The notes under the pieces: generated by a model
The model's input: the letters and a program-made list of their open reading frames with translations, nothing else
Databases searched by the model: none
What the model was told of the DNA's origin: nothing
Position numbers and translations under genes: made by a program
In this document: one piece after another, positions 32,970 to 41,141 of the stretch
How positions within the stretch are numbered: the stretch's first letter is position 1
Layout of the letters: each line of letters begins with the position of its first letter
Origin: Stackebrandtia nassauensis DSM 44728
GTDB taxonomy: Bacteria; Actinomycetota; Actinomycetes; Mycobacteriales; Micromonosporaceae
DNA length: 64,000 nt
NCBI RefSeq assembly: GCF_000024545.1
Contig: NC_013947.1
Location: 3,844,001 to 3,908,000 of the forward strand
Reading direction: 5' to 3'

Positions 32970-35105
32970 ATGTCTACTGTGCTGTACCGCCTCGGCAGGA
33001 ACGGCGCGCGACGTCCGTTTCTGACGCTCGCGATCACCGCCGCCGTGGTGGCCGTCATCGGTTTCGTCTCCGCCGGACTGGGCGGGGCTCCCCACAACAC
33101 CGTCGACCTGCCGGGGACATCCAGCCACGCCGCCACCCAGCTGCTGGAGCAACGGTTCCCCGACGAAGCCGGCGCGCGGGCCCACATCGCTGCCGACTGG
33201 GGCGAAGCCGACGTGGATGAGAACGCGCTGGACGACACGGTGGCGCGGCTGGAACAGCGCGACGGGGTGCGCGAGGTTGCGGTGCGGCGCAGCGATTCGG
33301 CCAACATCGCCATCGTGGCGGTCAGCTACCACCGTCCGGCCACCGAACTGTCGGCGACCGCCGAGACCGACGCGCTCGACCGGGCCGCCACACCACTGCG
33401 CGACTCGGCGGACGCCGTGGCCGTCGGCGGCGAACTTCCCGAATCGGTGCAGGGCCCCGACGGTACCGCCGAGGCCGTCGGCGTCGGGGTGGCGCTGCTG
33501 ATCCTGTTGTACGCCTTCGGTTTGCTGCTGGCCGCGGGCTTCCCGCTGTTGATCGCGGGCCTGGGAGTCGGCACCGGCATGGGCCTGATCATGCTGATCG
33601 CCGGTTTCACGACCGTCAACACCGCCACCCCCACGCTGGGCGCCATGATCGGGCTCGGCGTCGGCATCGACTACGCCCTGTTCATCGTGTCCCGGTACCG
33701 CGCCCACCGCCACGCCGGAAACGACTCCGTCGCATCGGCAGCCGTGGCCACGGCCACCGCCGGTCACTCGGTCGTCATCGCCGGAGCCACCGTCCTGGTC
33801 GGACTGACCGGACTGGCCTTGTGCGGGGTGCCGAGCTTCACGACCATGGGCCTGGCCGCCGGACTGGTCGTCATCGTCGAGGTGTTGCTGTCCATAACAG
33901 TGCTTCCGGCACTGCTGGGCCGCTTCGGGCACCGGATGCGACGCTCCCGTCGCGACCCCGAACAACCGGCGCGCTGGGCCGCAACCCTGTCCGCGACGGT
34001 CACGCGCCGCCCGACGGCATGGCTGCTGACCGCACTCGTGCTGCTGACGGTCCTGGCCGTCCCGGTCACCGGCATGCGACTGGGGCAAAACGACGCCGGC
34101 GCCGAGGCCGCCGATTCCACCACCCGACGGGCCTTCGACATCGTGGCCGAGGGTTTCGGTCCCGGTGCCACCGGCCCACTGCTGATCGTCGTCGACACCC
34201 GCCGCACCGGGACCGCCGCCGTCGCCGACATCCGGGATCGGGTAGCGGGACTCACGGGCGTGGAACGACTCACCCCGTCCCGGAAATCCGACGACGGCAC
34301 CGTGACCGTGTTCGAAGCCGTCGGATCCCAACGGCCGCAAAGCCCCGAAACCGAACGGCTGGTGCGCGAGGTGACCCGAACGCTTCCCGACGGCGCCGAG
34401 CTCACCGGTCCCACCGCCATCAATATGGACATGTCGGGTCGGCTGGCGGACCGGTTGTGGCTGGTGATCGCGGTCGTGCTGGTGCTGAGTTTCGTACTGC
34501 TGGTCTTCATGCTGCGGTCACTGCTGATCCCGCTCAAAGCGGTGCTCATGAACCTGCTGTCGGTGACCGCGTCCTTCGGCGTGTTGACCCTGGCCTTCCA
34601 GACCCACGCTGGGGCGCGGTTGCTGGGCCTGGACGACCCGGTCCCGATCGCGGGCTGGGCGCCGCTGGTCCTGTTCGCGATCCTGTTCGGACTGTCCATG
34701 GACTACGAGATCTTCCTGCTCGGCAGGATCCGGGAGGCCTACCTCGTCTCCGGTGACAACACCGCCGCCGTGGTGTCGGGGCTGAGCCAGGCGGCCCGGC
34801 TCATCACCGCGACCGCCGCCATCATGGTCGCGGTGGCCCTGGGCTTCGCCTTCGATTCCTCGGTGATGGTGAAGATCATCGGCGTCGGCATGGCCACAGC
34901 GCTGTTGCTGGACGCGACCGTGGTTCGCATGGTCCTGGTGCCCGCCACCATGACGCTGCTGGGCCGCGCCAACTGGTACCTGCCGAGATGGCTGGGACGA
35001 CACCCAAGTCAACCCGGCGCTGCCGAACTCGAGCGAAAGTTCGGAGAAGCCGACGCCCGTCCCCGATTAAGGCAATTACGTGTTCCGGTCGCGGCGGTGG
35101 CGTAG
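32970..35105 (+). CDS. MMPL/RND-family membrane exporter
   Basis: The 711-residue protein has two copies of the MMPL repeat, each with one helix, a periplasmic domain and five further helices. Both copies keep the proton-relay-like Asp-Tyr motif (GLGVGIDYALFIVSR and FGLSMDYEIFLLG). Relatives export lipids or hydrophobic toxins using the proton gradient. GGAGAGGTCC precedes ATG 32970. The gene's 3' end overlaps the convergent FHA gene by 30 bp. Confidence 0.92.
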   Translation: MSTVLYRLGRNGARRPFLTLAITAAVVAVIGFVSAGLGGAPHNTVDLPGTSSHAATQLLEQRFPDEAGARAHIAADWGEADVDENALDDTVARLEQRDGVREVAVRRSDSANIAIVAVSYHRPATELSATAETDALDRAATPLRDSADAVAVGGELPESVQGPDGTAEAVGVGVALLILLYAFGLLLAAGFPLLIAGLGVGTGMGLIMLIAGFTTVNTATPTLGAMIGLGVGIDYALFIVSRYRAHRHAGNDSVASAAVATATAGHSVVIAGATVLVGLTGLALCGVPSFTTMGLAAGLVVIVEVLLSITVLPALLGRFGHRMRRSRRDPEQPARWAATLSATVTRRPTAWLLTALVLLTVLAVPVTGMRLGQNDAGAEAADSTTRRAFDIVAEGFGPGATGPLLIVVDTRRTGTAAVADIRDRVAGLTGVERLTPSRKSDDGTVTVFEAVGSQRPQSPETERLVREVTRTLPDGAELTGPTAINMDMSGRLADRLWLVIAVVLVLSFVLLVFMLRSLLIPLKAVLMNLLSVTASFGVLTLAFQTHAGARLLGLDDPVPIAGWAPLVLFAILFGLSMDYEIFLLGRIREAYLVSGDNTAAVVSGLSQAARLITATAAIMVAVALGFAFDSSVMVKIIGVGMATALLLDATVVRMVLVPATMTLLGRANWYLPRWLGRHPSQPGAAELERKFGEADARPRLRQLRVPVAAVA

Positions 35106-35786
35106 CCAGTCGACGTCGGAGCGGCTGAGGGCACGGGTGGCCAGCAGCCACTCGCACAGGGCTCGGCGGGCGTCGACTTCCTTCTCCAAGCCCAGGACTC
35201 CTGCCGCGACCAGGTCGAGTCGTACCTGTTCGATGCGTTTGACGACTTGGGATTTGCTCAGCCCCAGGCGATCGGCGATGTCCTGGTAGGTGCGCGGCCT
35301 CGGGTCGTAGAAGGGGTAGGGGCGTAGGTAGCCCTCGGCCATGGCGACCAGTACTTCGCGGCGTCGGTCGGTCATGTTGGGCAGTTGGGTTCGGGTTTCG
35401 AGGCCGTCGCGTGGGCTGGGGGCCGCGGGTTCGCCGGGGGAATGGCACAGCCGCAGCACCAGGGCGTGTGTCCACTCCTCTCCGGCGATCAGGACCGTCA
35501 TGGGCACCGTGTCCACCACGCGGCGGGAGGGCGGGCCGTTGGACAGGGCCACCGGTAGGGGTACCGCGAAGCCGGTGGCGTCGACTATGTGGAGTGGGCG
35601 TTTACGGCTGAGGTTGGTCACCGCCCAGATCCCGCCCACGTCGGCGATGCGGCCCGCCAGGCGACTGATGCCCATGTCCTGGGGGTCGAGGCAGATGTCG
35701 CAGCTCTCGTCACGGCCGACGGTCAGGCTGCCGCCGGGCTCCAGGCGGTGCGTGGCGCCGTCGTGCTCGATGTCGATCCCACTCAT
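35076..35786 (-). CDS. Degenerate FHA domain fused to a helix-turn-helix
   Basis: Residues 1-95 resemble an FHA domain (LTVGRDESCDICLDP, then GISRLAGRIADVGG and NLSRKRPL). The phosphothreonine-binding SxxH is changed: His is absent in SRLAGR. Residues 125-200 contain a sigma-like HTH (TYQDIADRLGLSKSQVVKRIEQVR), so DNA binding is likely. The gene starts 2 bp after the stop of a membrane Ser/Thr kinase, making it the natural kinase partner. Confidence 0.8.
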   Translation of the reverse strand: MSGIDIEHDGATHRLEPGGSLTVGRDESCDICLDPQDMGISRLAGRIADVGGIWAVTNLSRKRPLHIVDATGFAVPLPVALSNGPPSRRVVDTVPMTVLIAGEEWTHALVLRLCHSPGEPAAPSPRDGLETRTQLPNMTDRRREVLVAMAEGYLRPYPFYDPRPRTYQDIADRLGLSKSQVVKRIEQVRLDLVAAGVLGLEKEVDARRALCEWLLATRALSRSDVDWLRHRRDRNT

Positions 35787-35788
35787 CG

Positions 35789-37231
35789 TCAGTACTTCAG
35801 CCACCCGGCTTCCAGGGTGCAATCACCGGAGTCGGCGCCGTTGAAGCCGATCCGGACGGTGTCGGCGTCGGCGATGTCGATCTCCTGGGAGTTCGTTTCG
35901 TCGGCGGGGACGGCGAATTCCTGGTCTGAGGTGTATCCGGTCATTGTCACGCTCACGTAGGCGGTCTCATCGGTGTCGCCTGTGGAGGCTGAGATGCGCA
36001 GGGCGGAGTAGTTTCCGTCCAGTGTGTATTCAACGTAGGGACGTTTGTCGCATGGTGCCGTCAGCGGATCGGTTCCGGCTTCCTTGAAGCCTCTGATGTC
36101 ACTCGGTTCCAAGTCCGTCAACAACAGGCCCTCGCTTTCTTCCGGCATGGACTCCGAACTTTCCGCGGGCGAATCGGAGCCCGACGGCGACGCGCCCCAC
36201 AGGAACACCCCGATTCCGCACGCCGTCAGCATGAGGGTAGTCGCCACTCCGCCGACCGCCCACGGCCATACGGGGTTCTTGGCGGGTATGTGGACCGCGG
36301 CGGGTGGGGCGGGGCGTCGGGGTTTCGACGCGGTGGAGTGGGTTGGCGGCAGCGGGGTCTCGCGCGGGGCCGCGGTGGTGGCGTGGGGGCGCAGGTCGCG
36401 CAGCCATTGCCCGGCCGCGGGCCGGTCGCCGGGTTCGTGGGCGGCGATGCTCGCGATCGCGTCGGGTTCGGCGCCGTCGAACATGGGGCGGAGGGCGTCG
36501 ACGAGGGCTTGGCGCAGTTCCGCGTCGCCGGAGGGCGGGTTGGTGCCGGTCAGCGTGAAGTAGGTCAGCGCGCCGAAGGCGTAGCAGTCGGCGGCGTTGC
36601 CGTAGACGCCGTACTGGGTGACCTCTGGGGCGCAGTAACCCTGGGTGCCGACGGGTTCGCGGGTGCCCTCGTTGCTGAGTTTGGACAGTCCGAAGTCGAC
36701 GAGCACGGTTTGGCCGTGGGAGTTGACGATGACGTTGCCCGGGCTGAGGTCACCGTGCACCACCGGCCGTCCCGAGGGGGTGGCCTCGCCGCTGTGCAGC
36801 CAGTCGAGGACTTCGGCGAGTTGGACCAGGTGCCGCAGTGCCTCGAAGCGATCGCGTTCTCCGGCGACCCACTGGCGCAGGTCAACGCCTTCGACCCAGT
36901 TCATCACCAGGTAGTGGTGCCGCGTGTCGGCGTCGGCTTCGCCGGGCAGGTGCATGCGGGGGCCGGTGAAGAACTCGTGGACGCCGACGACTCCCGGGTG
37001 CCGCAGCAGTCGCAGCACCTCGGCTTGTTCGCGCCAGCGTTGTTGCCAGGCTTCGGGGTCCAGTGCGTGCGCGGCCCGAAGGATCTTGACCGCGACGGTC
37101 TCGTCGGCGCCCGCCACCCGGACCGCGGCCTGCCACAGTTCGGCTTCTCCCCCGCTGCCTACCTGCCGGATCAACCGGTACTTGTCGGGGTCGTCCTGCG
37201 GGCCGACGGTGTAGCTGTCGCGTTCGGTCAT
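35789..37231 (-). CDS. Membrane Ser/Thr protein kinase with extracellular C-terminal domain
   Basis: The 480-residue protein has a PknB-type kinase domain (residues 18-275): Gly-rich VGSGGEAELW, Lys in VAVKIL, catalytic loop VHGDLSPGNVIV and VDFGLSKLSNEG. HRD is changed to HGD, as in a subset of actinobacterial kinases. A membrane helix follows near residues 330-352, then an acidic linker and a beta-rich domain of about 100 residues outside the cell. Start is ATG at 37229-37231 with GAGAGGA upstream. It is co-transcribed with the FHA-HTH gene. Confidence 0.88.
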   Translation of the reverse strand: MTERDSYTVGPQDDPDKYRLIRQVGSGGEAELWQAAVRVAGADETVAVKILRAAHALDPEAWQQRWREQAEVLRLLRHPGVVGVHEFFTGPRMHLPGEADADTRHHYLVMNWVEGVDLRQWVAGERDRFEALRHLVQLAEVLDWLHSGEATPSGRPVVHGDLSPGNVIVNSHGQTVLVDFGLSKLSNEGTREPVGTQGYCAPEVTQYGVYGNAADCYAFGALTYFTLTGTNPPSGDAELRQALVDALRPMFDGAEPDAIASIAAHEPGDRPAAGQWLRDLRPHATTAAPRETPLPPTHSTASKPRRPAPPAAVHIPAKNPVWPWAVGGVATTLMLTACGIGVFLWGASPSGSDSPAESSESMPEESEGLLLTDLEPSDIRGFKEAGTDPLTAPCDKRPYVEYTLDGNYSALRISASTGDTDETAYVSVTMTGYTSDQEFAVPADETNSQEIDIADADTVRIGFNGADSGDCTLEAGWLKY

Positions 37232-37333
37232 GATGCGGAGTCCTCTCTGTGTCCGGTGTGAAGCATTACCGGCCATACCGGGTTTGTCGAGAGGGAGCCC
37301 TCCCCATTGCCACCTGGACGCCTGCGGCGGTGG

Positions 37334-37810
37334 TCAATCGAGGGTTTCGTCGGCGAGGCGTTGGAGGTAGGCGGCGAAGCGGCGGCGGTCGGTGTCGTCC
37401 CAGGTGGCGGTGAGCTGGTCGAAGCAGCGGCGTTGCCAGTCGTGGGAGGCGGTGAGCAGCTGGCGGCCGTCGTCGGTGAGCCGCAGGGCGACCCGTCGCC
37501 GGTCCTGGTTCGACTCGCCCCGGTGGAGGTGGCCCGCGGCGACGGCGTCGCGCACCATGCGGCTGGCGCCGGAGTGGTCGAGGCCGAGCTGTTCGGCCAC
37601 GGTGGTGACGGTGGCTTCGTCGCGGGCGGCGGCGACGGCCTCGACGACCTGGATGTTCTGCACCCGTCGGGTGTCGCCGTCGGGGGTGGATGTGGTCAGC
37701 GGCTGGTTGGTCCAGCGGCGGGACCAGAAGCGCACCAACCGGAACAGCGCGGGTCCGCCGTTCGCCGCGGCGCGGGGGTTGGGGACGTCACTGGTGTTCA
37801 CCCTTGACAT
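37334..37810 (-). CDS. MarR-family transcriptional regulator
   Basis: The 158-residue protein contains a winged helix with VTTVAEQLGLDHSGASRMVRDAVAAG and the wing sequence NQDRRRVALRLTDDGRQL typical of MarR. ATG 37808-37810 is preferred; GTG nine bases downstream is possible. It is divergent from a VOC-family gene, with palindromic sites in between, so it probably represses both. Confidence 0.9.
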   Translation of the reverse strand: MSRVNTSDVPNPRAAANGGPALFRLVRFWSRRWTNQPLTTSTPDGDTRRVQNIQVVEAVAAARDEATVTTVAEQLGLDHSGASRMVRDAVAAGHLHRGESNQDRRRVALRLTDDGRQLLTASHDWQRRCFDQLTATWDDTDRRRFAAYLQRLADETLD

Positions 37811-37850
37811 TGTATGCGATGCGCACGTATCTTTGTATGCGTATCGCATA
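37804..37850 (+). promoter_or_regulatory. Promoter and MarR operators between the marR-like and VOC genes
   Basis: A sigma-70-like promoter for the VOC gene is visible: TTGACA (37804-37809), an 18-nt spacer and TATCTT (37828-37833). Downstream, TATGCG-TAT-CGCATA (37836-37850) is a perfect 6-bp palindrome with a 3-nt spacer; TATGCG-ATG-CGCACG (37813-37827) is an imperfect copy 23 bp upstream inside the promoter spacer. Repressor binding would block the promoter. Confidence 0.75.
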
Positions 37851-37886
37851 TAAATGACCTTCGGGTCTGTTACGCAGGAGGTTGGC

Positions 37887-38258
37887 ATGTCCATCGTTCT
37901 CAATCACACGATCGTTCCGGCGAGCGACAAGCAGGCGGCGGCGACGTTCTTCGCCGAACTGATGGGGCTCGCGGTCTCGGCGCCCAGCGGGCCGTTCGCG
38001 CCGGTGGCCGTCAACGACGACCTGACCCTCGACTTCGACGACCGGGCAGACGTGGCACCCGGCCACTATGCGTTCCTCGTCGACGACGACACCTTCGACG
38101 CGGTGCTGCACCGGCTGTCGACGTGGCCCGCCGTCGACTACGGCTCCGGCGTGGAGAACGGGTGGGACCGACGCATCAACCACCTCGGCGGTGGACGCGG
38201 AGTCTACGTCCGCGACCCCAACGGCCACAGCTACGAACTGTTCACCGCCGTTCCCTGA
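37887..38258 (+). CDS. VOC-family (glyoxalase/bleomycin-resistance) protein
   Basis: The 123-residue protein has the two beta-alpha-beta-beta-beta modules of the VOC fold (LNHTIVPASDKQAAATFFAELMGL at the start, GVYVRDPNGHSYELFT at the end). A dioxygenase-like or drug-binding role is possible. AGGAGG before ATG 37887 supports the start. It is controlled with the divergent MarR-type gene. Confidence 0.87.
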   Translation: MSIVLNHTIVPASDKQAAATFFAELMGLAVSAPSGPFAPVAVNDDLTLDFDDRADVAPGHYAFLVDDDTFDAVLHRLSTWPAVDYGSGVENGWDRRINHLGGGRGVYVRDPNGHSYELFTAVP

Positions 38259-38343
38259 CCAGCTCCTCCACCCACGGTCTGAGCCAACGAATCAGACCCG
38301 AGTCCGATGTGTTGTCGCCCGCCGGTCAATAGCGTGTGGGGAC

Positions 38344-39771
38344 ATGAGCTCTCCCCACATCAAACGCATGTCCGTCGCTTGTGGAACAGTGGCGGTGTTG
38401 ACGGGCGCGCTGTTGACCGCCCAGGCACAGGCCGACACCGGGCTGGACTGGGACCGGTGCCCCGGCGGTGAGACCGACATGGAGTGCGCCTCGATTGAGG
38501 TGCCGGTCGACTGGGACGAACCCGAAGGCCGTCGCATCACCGTGATGCTGGGACGCCTGCCCGCGAGCAAGTCCCCGGACACCGCGCGCAATGTGCTCGT
38601 CAATCCGGGCGGGTTCATCGGCAACGACATCGAGTACCTGTCTCGCGGCCGCGAACCCTTCCAGGGGTTGCGCGAGCGCAGCAACATCGTCACCTGGGAC
38701 ATCCGTGGCGGCCCGATGGGTGCCGGTTACAGCACGGCGTTGAAGTGCGAGTGGACCGGGATCCCGCTGCCAGAAGTGCCAGACAGCCGCGAGGAGTTCG
38801 ACAAGCTGGCCCAGTCCAATCGCGAACGGGCCGAAGCCTGCCGCGACACCGACCCGGCCCTGTTCGACAACATGGACGCGGCCAGCCACGCCAAGGACAT
38901 GGACGCGATCCGCGAAGCCTTGGGAGACAGGCAACTCAACCTGCACATGACCTCGGCGGGCGGACTGCTCGCGCAAAGCTACGCGCGGCAGTTCCCCAGG
39001 CAGATTCGCACCATGTACGTCGACGGGATCGTCGACCACTCCGGCAGCCGCGACAGTGTCTACGACAATTACGCCACCGATGGTGAGGCGGCGTTCGAGC
39101 GGTTCGTCGACTGGTGCCGCCGCACCGAGGCCTGCGCGCTTCACGATGAGAGTGACCTTTCCGGACGGTGGCGCGCACTCGTCAAGCAGGCCAACGAGAC
39201 ACCGATACCGGCGGGCAAAGTGAAGTATGACGGCCGAGACCTTCAGGATTCGGCCGTGCGGATTCTGCGGATGAGGACACCTGATCCAGCGTGGCACGAC
39301 CTGGCTCAGGCCATACTGGACGCTGAAGGAGGCGACGCTTCGGGTTTCGTCACCGACCCCGACCATCCGGTGTCGGCAGTCCCGGTGCCCGCAGTGGTGG
39401 AATGCCTGGACTTTCCCGCGCCGACTAATCACACGCAGGTCACCGACACGGTCCGTCGGCTGAACCGATTGGCCCCCAACACTGGTGGGCGCCTGCAGCT
39501 GTACGGCGCGATCCTGACCTGCGTGGGATGGCCGACACCCCCGCGCGGCGAACCGGGGCCGATCCCGACCAAGACGCCACCGGCACTGGGCGCGGGGACC
39601 TGGAACGACTATGCCGCCACCGATCGCGTGGTGTCCCAGACATCCGGGGTCACCATCGCGCACGACGGTCCCGGCCACGGTCTCTATTGGAACGGTGACG
39701 CGTGCGTCATCGAGCATGCCGATCGATACCTGAAGACCCGAAAACTCCCCGAACCGGGCGCTTCCTGCTAG
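38344..39771 (+). CDS. Secreted S33 peptidase-like alpha/beta hydrolase
   Basis: The 475-residue protein has a Sec signal peptide (cleavage near AQA-D) and resembles secreted tripeptidyl aminopeptidases of Streptomyces: the N-terminal WDRCP and ECASIEVPVDWDEP, a VNPGG oxyanion turn, WDIRGGPMGAG, and the C-terminal GHG with the catalytic His. The nucleophile motif is LHMTSAGG instead of GxSYG, with Ser kept but the first Gly lost, so activity may be altered. Six or more Cys suggest disulphides. Confidence 0.8.
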   Translation: MSSPHIKRMSVACGTVAVLTGALLTAQAQADTGLDWDRCPGGETDMECASIEVPVDWDEPEGRRITVMLGRLPASKSPDTARNVLVNPGGFIGNDIEYLSRGREPFQGLRERSNIVTWDIRGGPMGAGYSTALKCEWTGIPLPEVPDSREEFDKLAQSNRERAEACRDTDPALFDNMDAASHAKDMDAIREALGDRQLNLHMTSAGGLLAQSYARQFPRQIRTMYVDGIVDHSGSRDSVYDNYATDGEAAFERFVDWCRRTEACALHDESDLSGRWRALVKQANETPIPAGKVKYDGRDLQDSAVRILRMRTPDPAWHDLAQAILDAEGGDASGFVTDPDHPVSAVPVPAVVECLDFPAPTNHTQVTDTVRRLNRLAPNTGGRLQLYGAILTCVGWPTPPRGEPGPIPTKTPPALGAGTWNDYAATDRVVSQTSGVTIAHDGPGHGLYWNGDACVIEHADRYLKTRKLPEPGASC

Positions 39772-39807
39772 CCCCGACGGATCCCCACCGCACGACTCGT
39801 TCGTGGA

Positions 39808-40362
39808 ATGATCAACCCCATGGTCGTGCGCTACGTCGAGGCCCCCCACCAAGCCGATCAACGAGGCGACTCATTCCGGTGGCCCGCGGTGTTCCTCGGT
39901 GGCGGTATCACCGGGGTCGACGACTGGCAGGCCAGTGCCGTCGGGATGCTCGAAGCCTCCGGTGTGGACGTCACCGTCTACAACCCGCGTCGCGCGAACT
40001 TCGATGTCACCGATCCGGCGGCGCACGAGCAGCAGGTCCGGTGGGAGTACCGGCATCTGCACATAGCCGACATCGTCATGTTCTGGTTCCCCGCCTGCGA
40101 CCCGGCGGTCACCGTGCAGCCGATCGCGTTGGCCGAGTTGTACGCGGCGATGGAGCGGCGACATCAGTACCGCCTCATCGGAGCGGCCCCCGGCTATCCG
40201 CGTCGACGCGATATCGCGCTTCAGTTGCGATCCGCGCAAACAGCGAACCACGTCCCGAACTCGGTCGTCCTCCAATCGTCGCTGCGCCACACCGTGAACC
40301 TCGTCGTGGAAGTCATCCGCAGCCATCCATACCAGACGCCCAGGGCCGAATTCCCCGGGTGA
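39808..40362 (+). CDS. Nucleoside 2-deoxyribosyltransferase-like protein
   Basis: The 184-residue protein has the start of the family fold (VFLGGGITGVDDWQ), then VYNPRRANFD and the helix ADIVMFWFP. Such enzymes exchange or hydrolyse nucleoside bases. A conserved Glu/Asp pair is probable but not certain. ATG 39808 has GTGGA upstream; ATG 39820 is the alternative start. Confidence 0.72.
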   Translation: MINPMVVRYVEAPHQADQRGDSFRWPAVFLGGGITGVDDWQASAVGMLEASGVDVTVYNPRRANFDVTDPAAHEQQVRWEYRHLHIADIVMFWFPACDPAVTVQPIALAELYAAMERRHQYRLIGAAPGYPRRRDIALQLRSAQTANHVPNSVVLQSSLRHTVNLVVEVIRSHPYQTPRAEFPG

Positions 40363-40497
40363 ACCGGGCCGGGAACTACCCGGACGGTGGCCTCAAGGTC
40401 CCGCTAACCGCGGCCCACTCCGCCTCTGTCATCACCGCGCCCGCCGCAACAGGATGAAAGTGCACGACGCACTCTCGGCGCGGCGAAAGGAAAGGCG

Positions 40498-40959
40498 ATG
40501 ACTCATTCGGACGTATTGCGGGACTTCGAGTTCTTCGCGGGCCTGTCGACCGAACAGCTGGCCCTTGTCGGGATCACCGGCCGCAGGGTCCGCTACTCGG
40601 CGGGCCAGCGGTTGTTCGCCGAAGGATCCCCGGCTTCGGGCTTTTGGCTGTTGGAGAGCGGTTCGGTCGACATCGACACTCCGGTCGTCGGCGGCGGGCG
40701 GGCGGTCCTGGACACCCTGGGGCCGGGCGACGTCGTCGGCTGGTCCTGGTTGATACCACCCCACCTGTGGCACTTCGGTGCCGTGGCCACCACCGACATC
40801 ACCGCGATCCTGCTGGACACCGAACGGTTGGCCCGGGTGATGCGCAACGAACCCGATCTGGGTTTCGCGCTGTCGACTCGGCTGTGCGGCGTCCTGGCGC
40901 ACCGGCTGCATGCCACCCGGTACCGCGACCTGCACCATCGCACCGAGGCCCGGTCATGA
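40498..40959 (+). CDS. Cyclic-nucleotide-binding-fold regulator
   Basis: The 153-residue protein is a stand-alone CAP-like beta-roll domain (EGSPASGFWLLESGSVDI, GPGDVVGWSWL) without a DNA-binding domain. The phosphate-binding cassette reads GWSWLIPPHLWHFGA and lacks the Arg that binds the cyclic phosphate in cAMP receptors, so ligand identity is open. It overlaps the next gene by ATGA (40956-40959) and sits upstream of a GNAT/acyl-CoA-synthetase fusion, similar to the fused cNMP-GNAT acetyltransferase Pat of mycobacteria. Confidence 0.8.
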   Translation: MTHSDVLRDFEFFAGLSTEQLALVGITGRRVRYSAGQRLFAEGSPASGFWLLESGSVDIDTPVVGGGRAVLDTLGPGDVVGWSWLIPPHLWHFGAVATTDITAILLDTERLARVMRNEPDLGFALSTRLCGVLAHRLHATRYRDLHHRTEARS

Positions 40960-41141
40960 ACCGGCGAATCTTCGAACAGAACGATGTACCGGCTCACGTG
41001 GAGCTGCGGCTGTTGCGGTTGGAGGCCAGGGTGAACGCGCTGGCCGCCACGGTACGCCTGCTGGCCGCCGCCCTGCCGGACGACCAGCGCGTCGCGCTGT
41101 TGCTCGACGACAACGGCGCTCGGGCCCAGGTCGAATCATGA
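40956..41141 (+). CDS. Small helical linker protein, 61 residues
   Basis: The frame starts with ATGA overlap with the cNMP-fold gene and ends with ATGA overlap with the GNAT gene (41138-41141), so it is placed between two coupled genes. Its sequence (ELRLLRLEARVNALAATVRLL) is a likely short coiled coil. No family is recognised; a bridging role is inferred only from position. Confidence 0.55.
   Translation: MNRRIFEQNDVPAHVELRLLRLEARVNALAATVRLLAAALPDDQRVALLLDDNGARAQVES

Noticed and set aside
32892-34340. Minus-strand 482-codon open frame
   Set aside because: Antisense to the MMPL gene; Gly/Gln/Asp-rich without motifs.
38326-39861. Minus-strand 511-codon open frame
   Set aside because: Antisense to the secreted S33 peptidase-like gene, whose motifs and signal peptide are clear.
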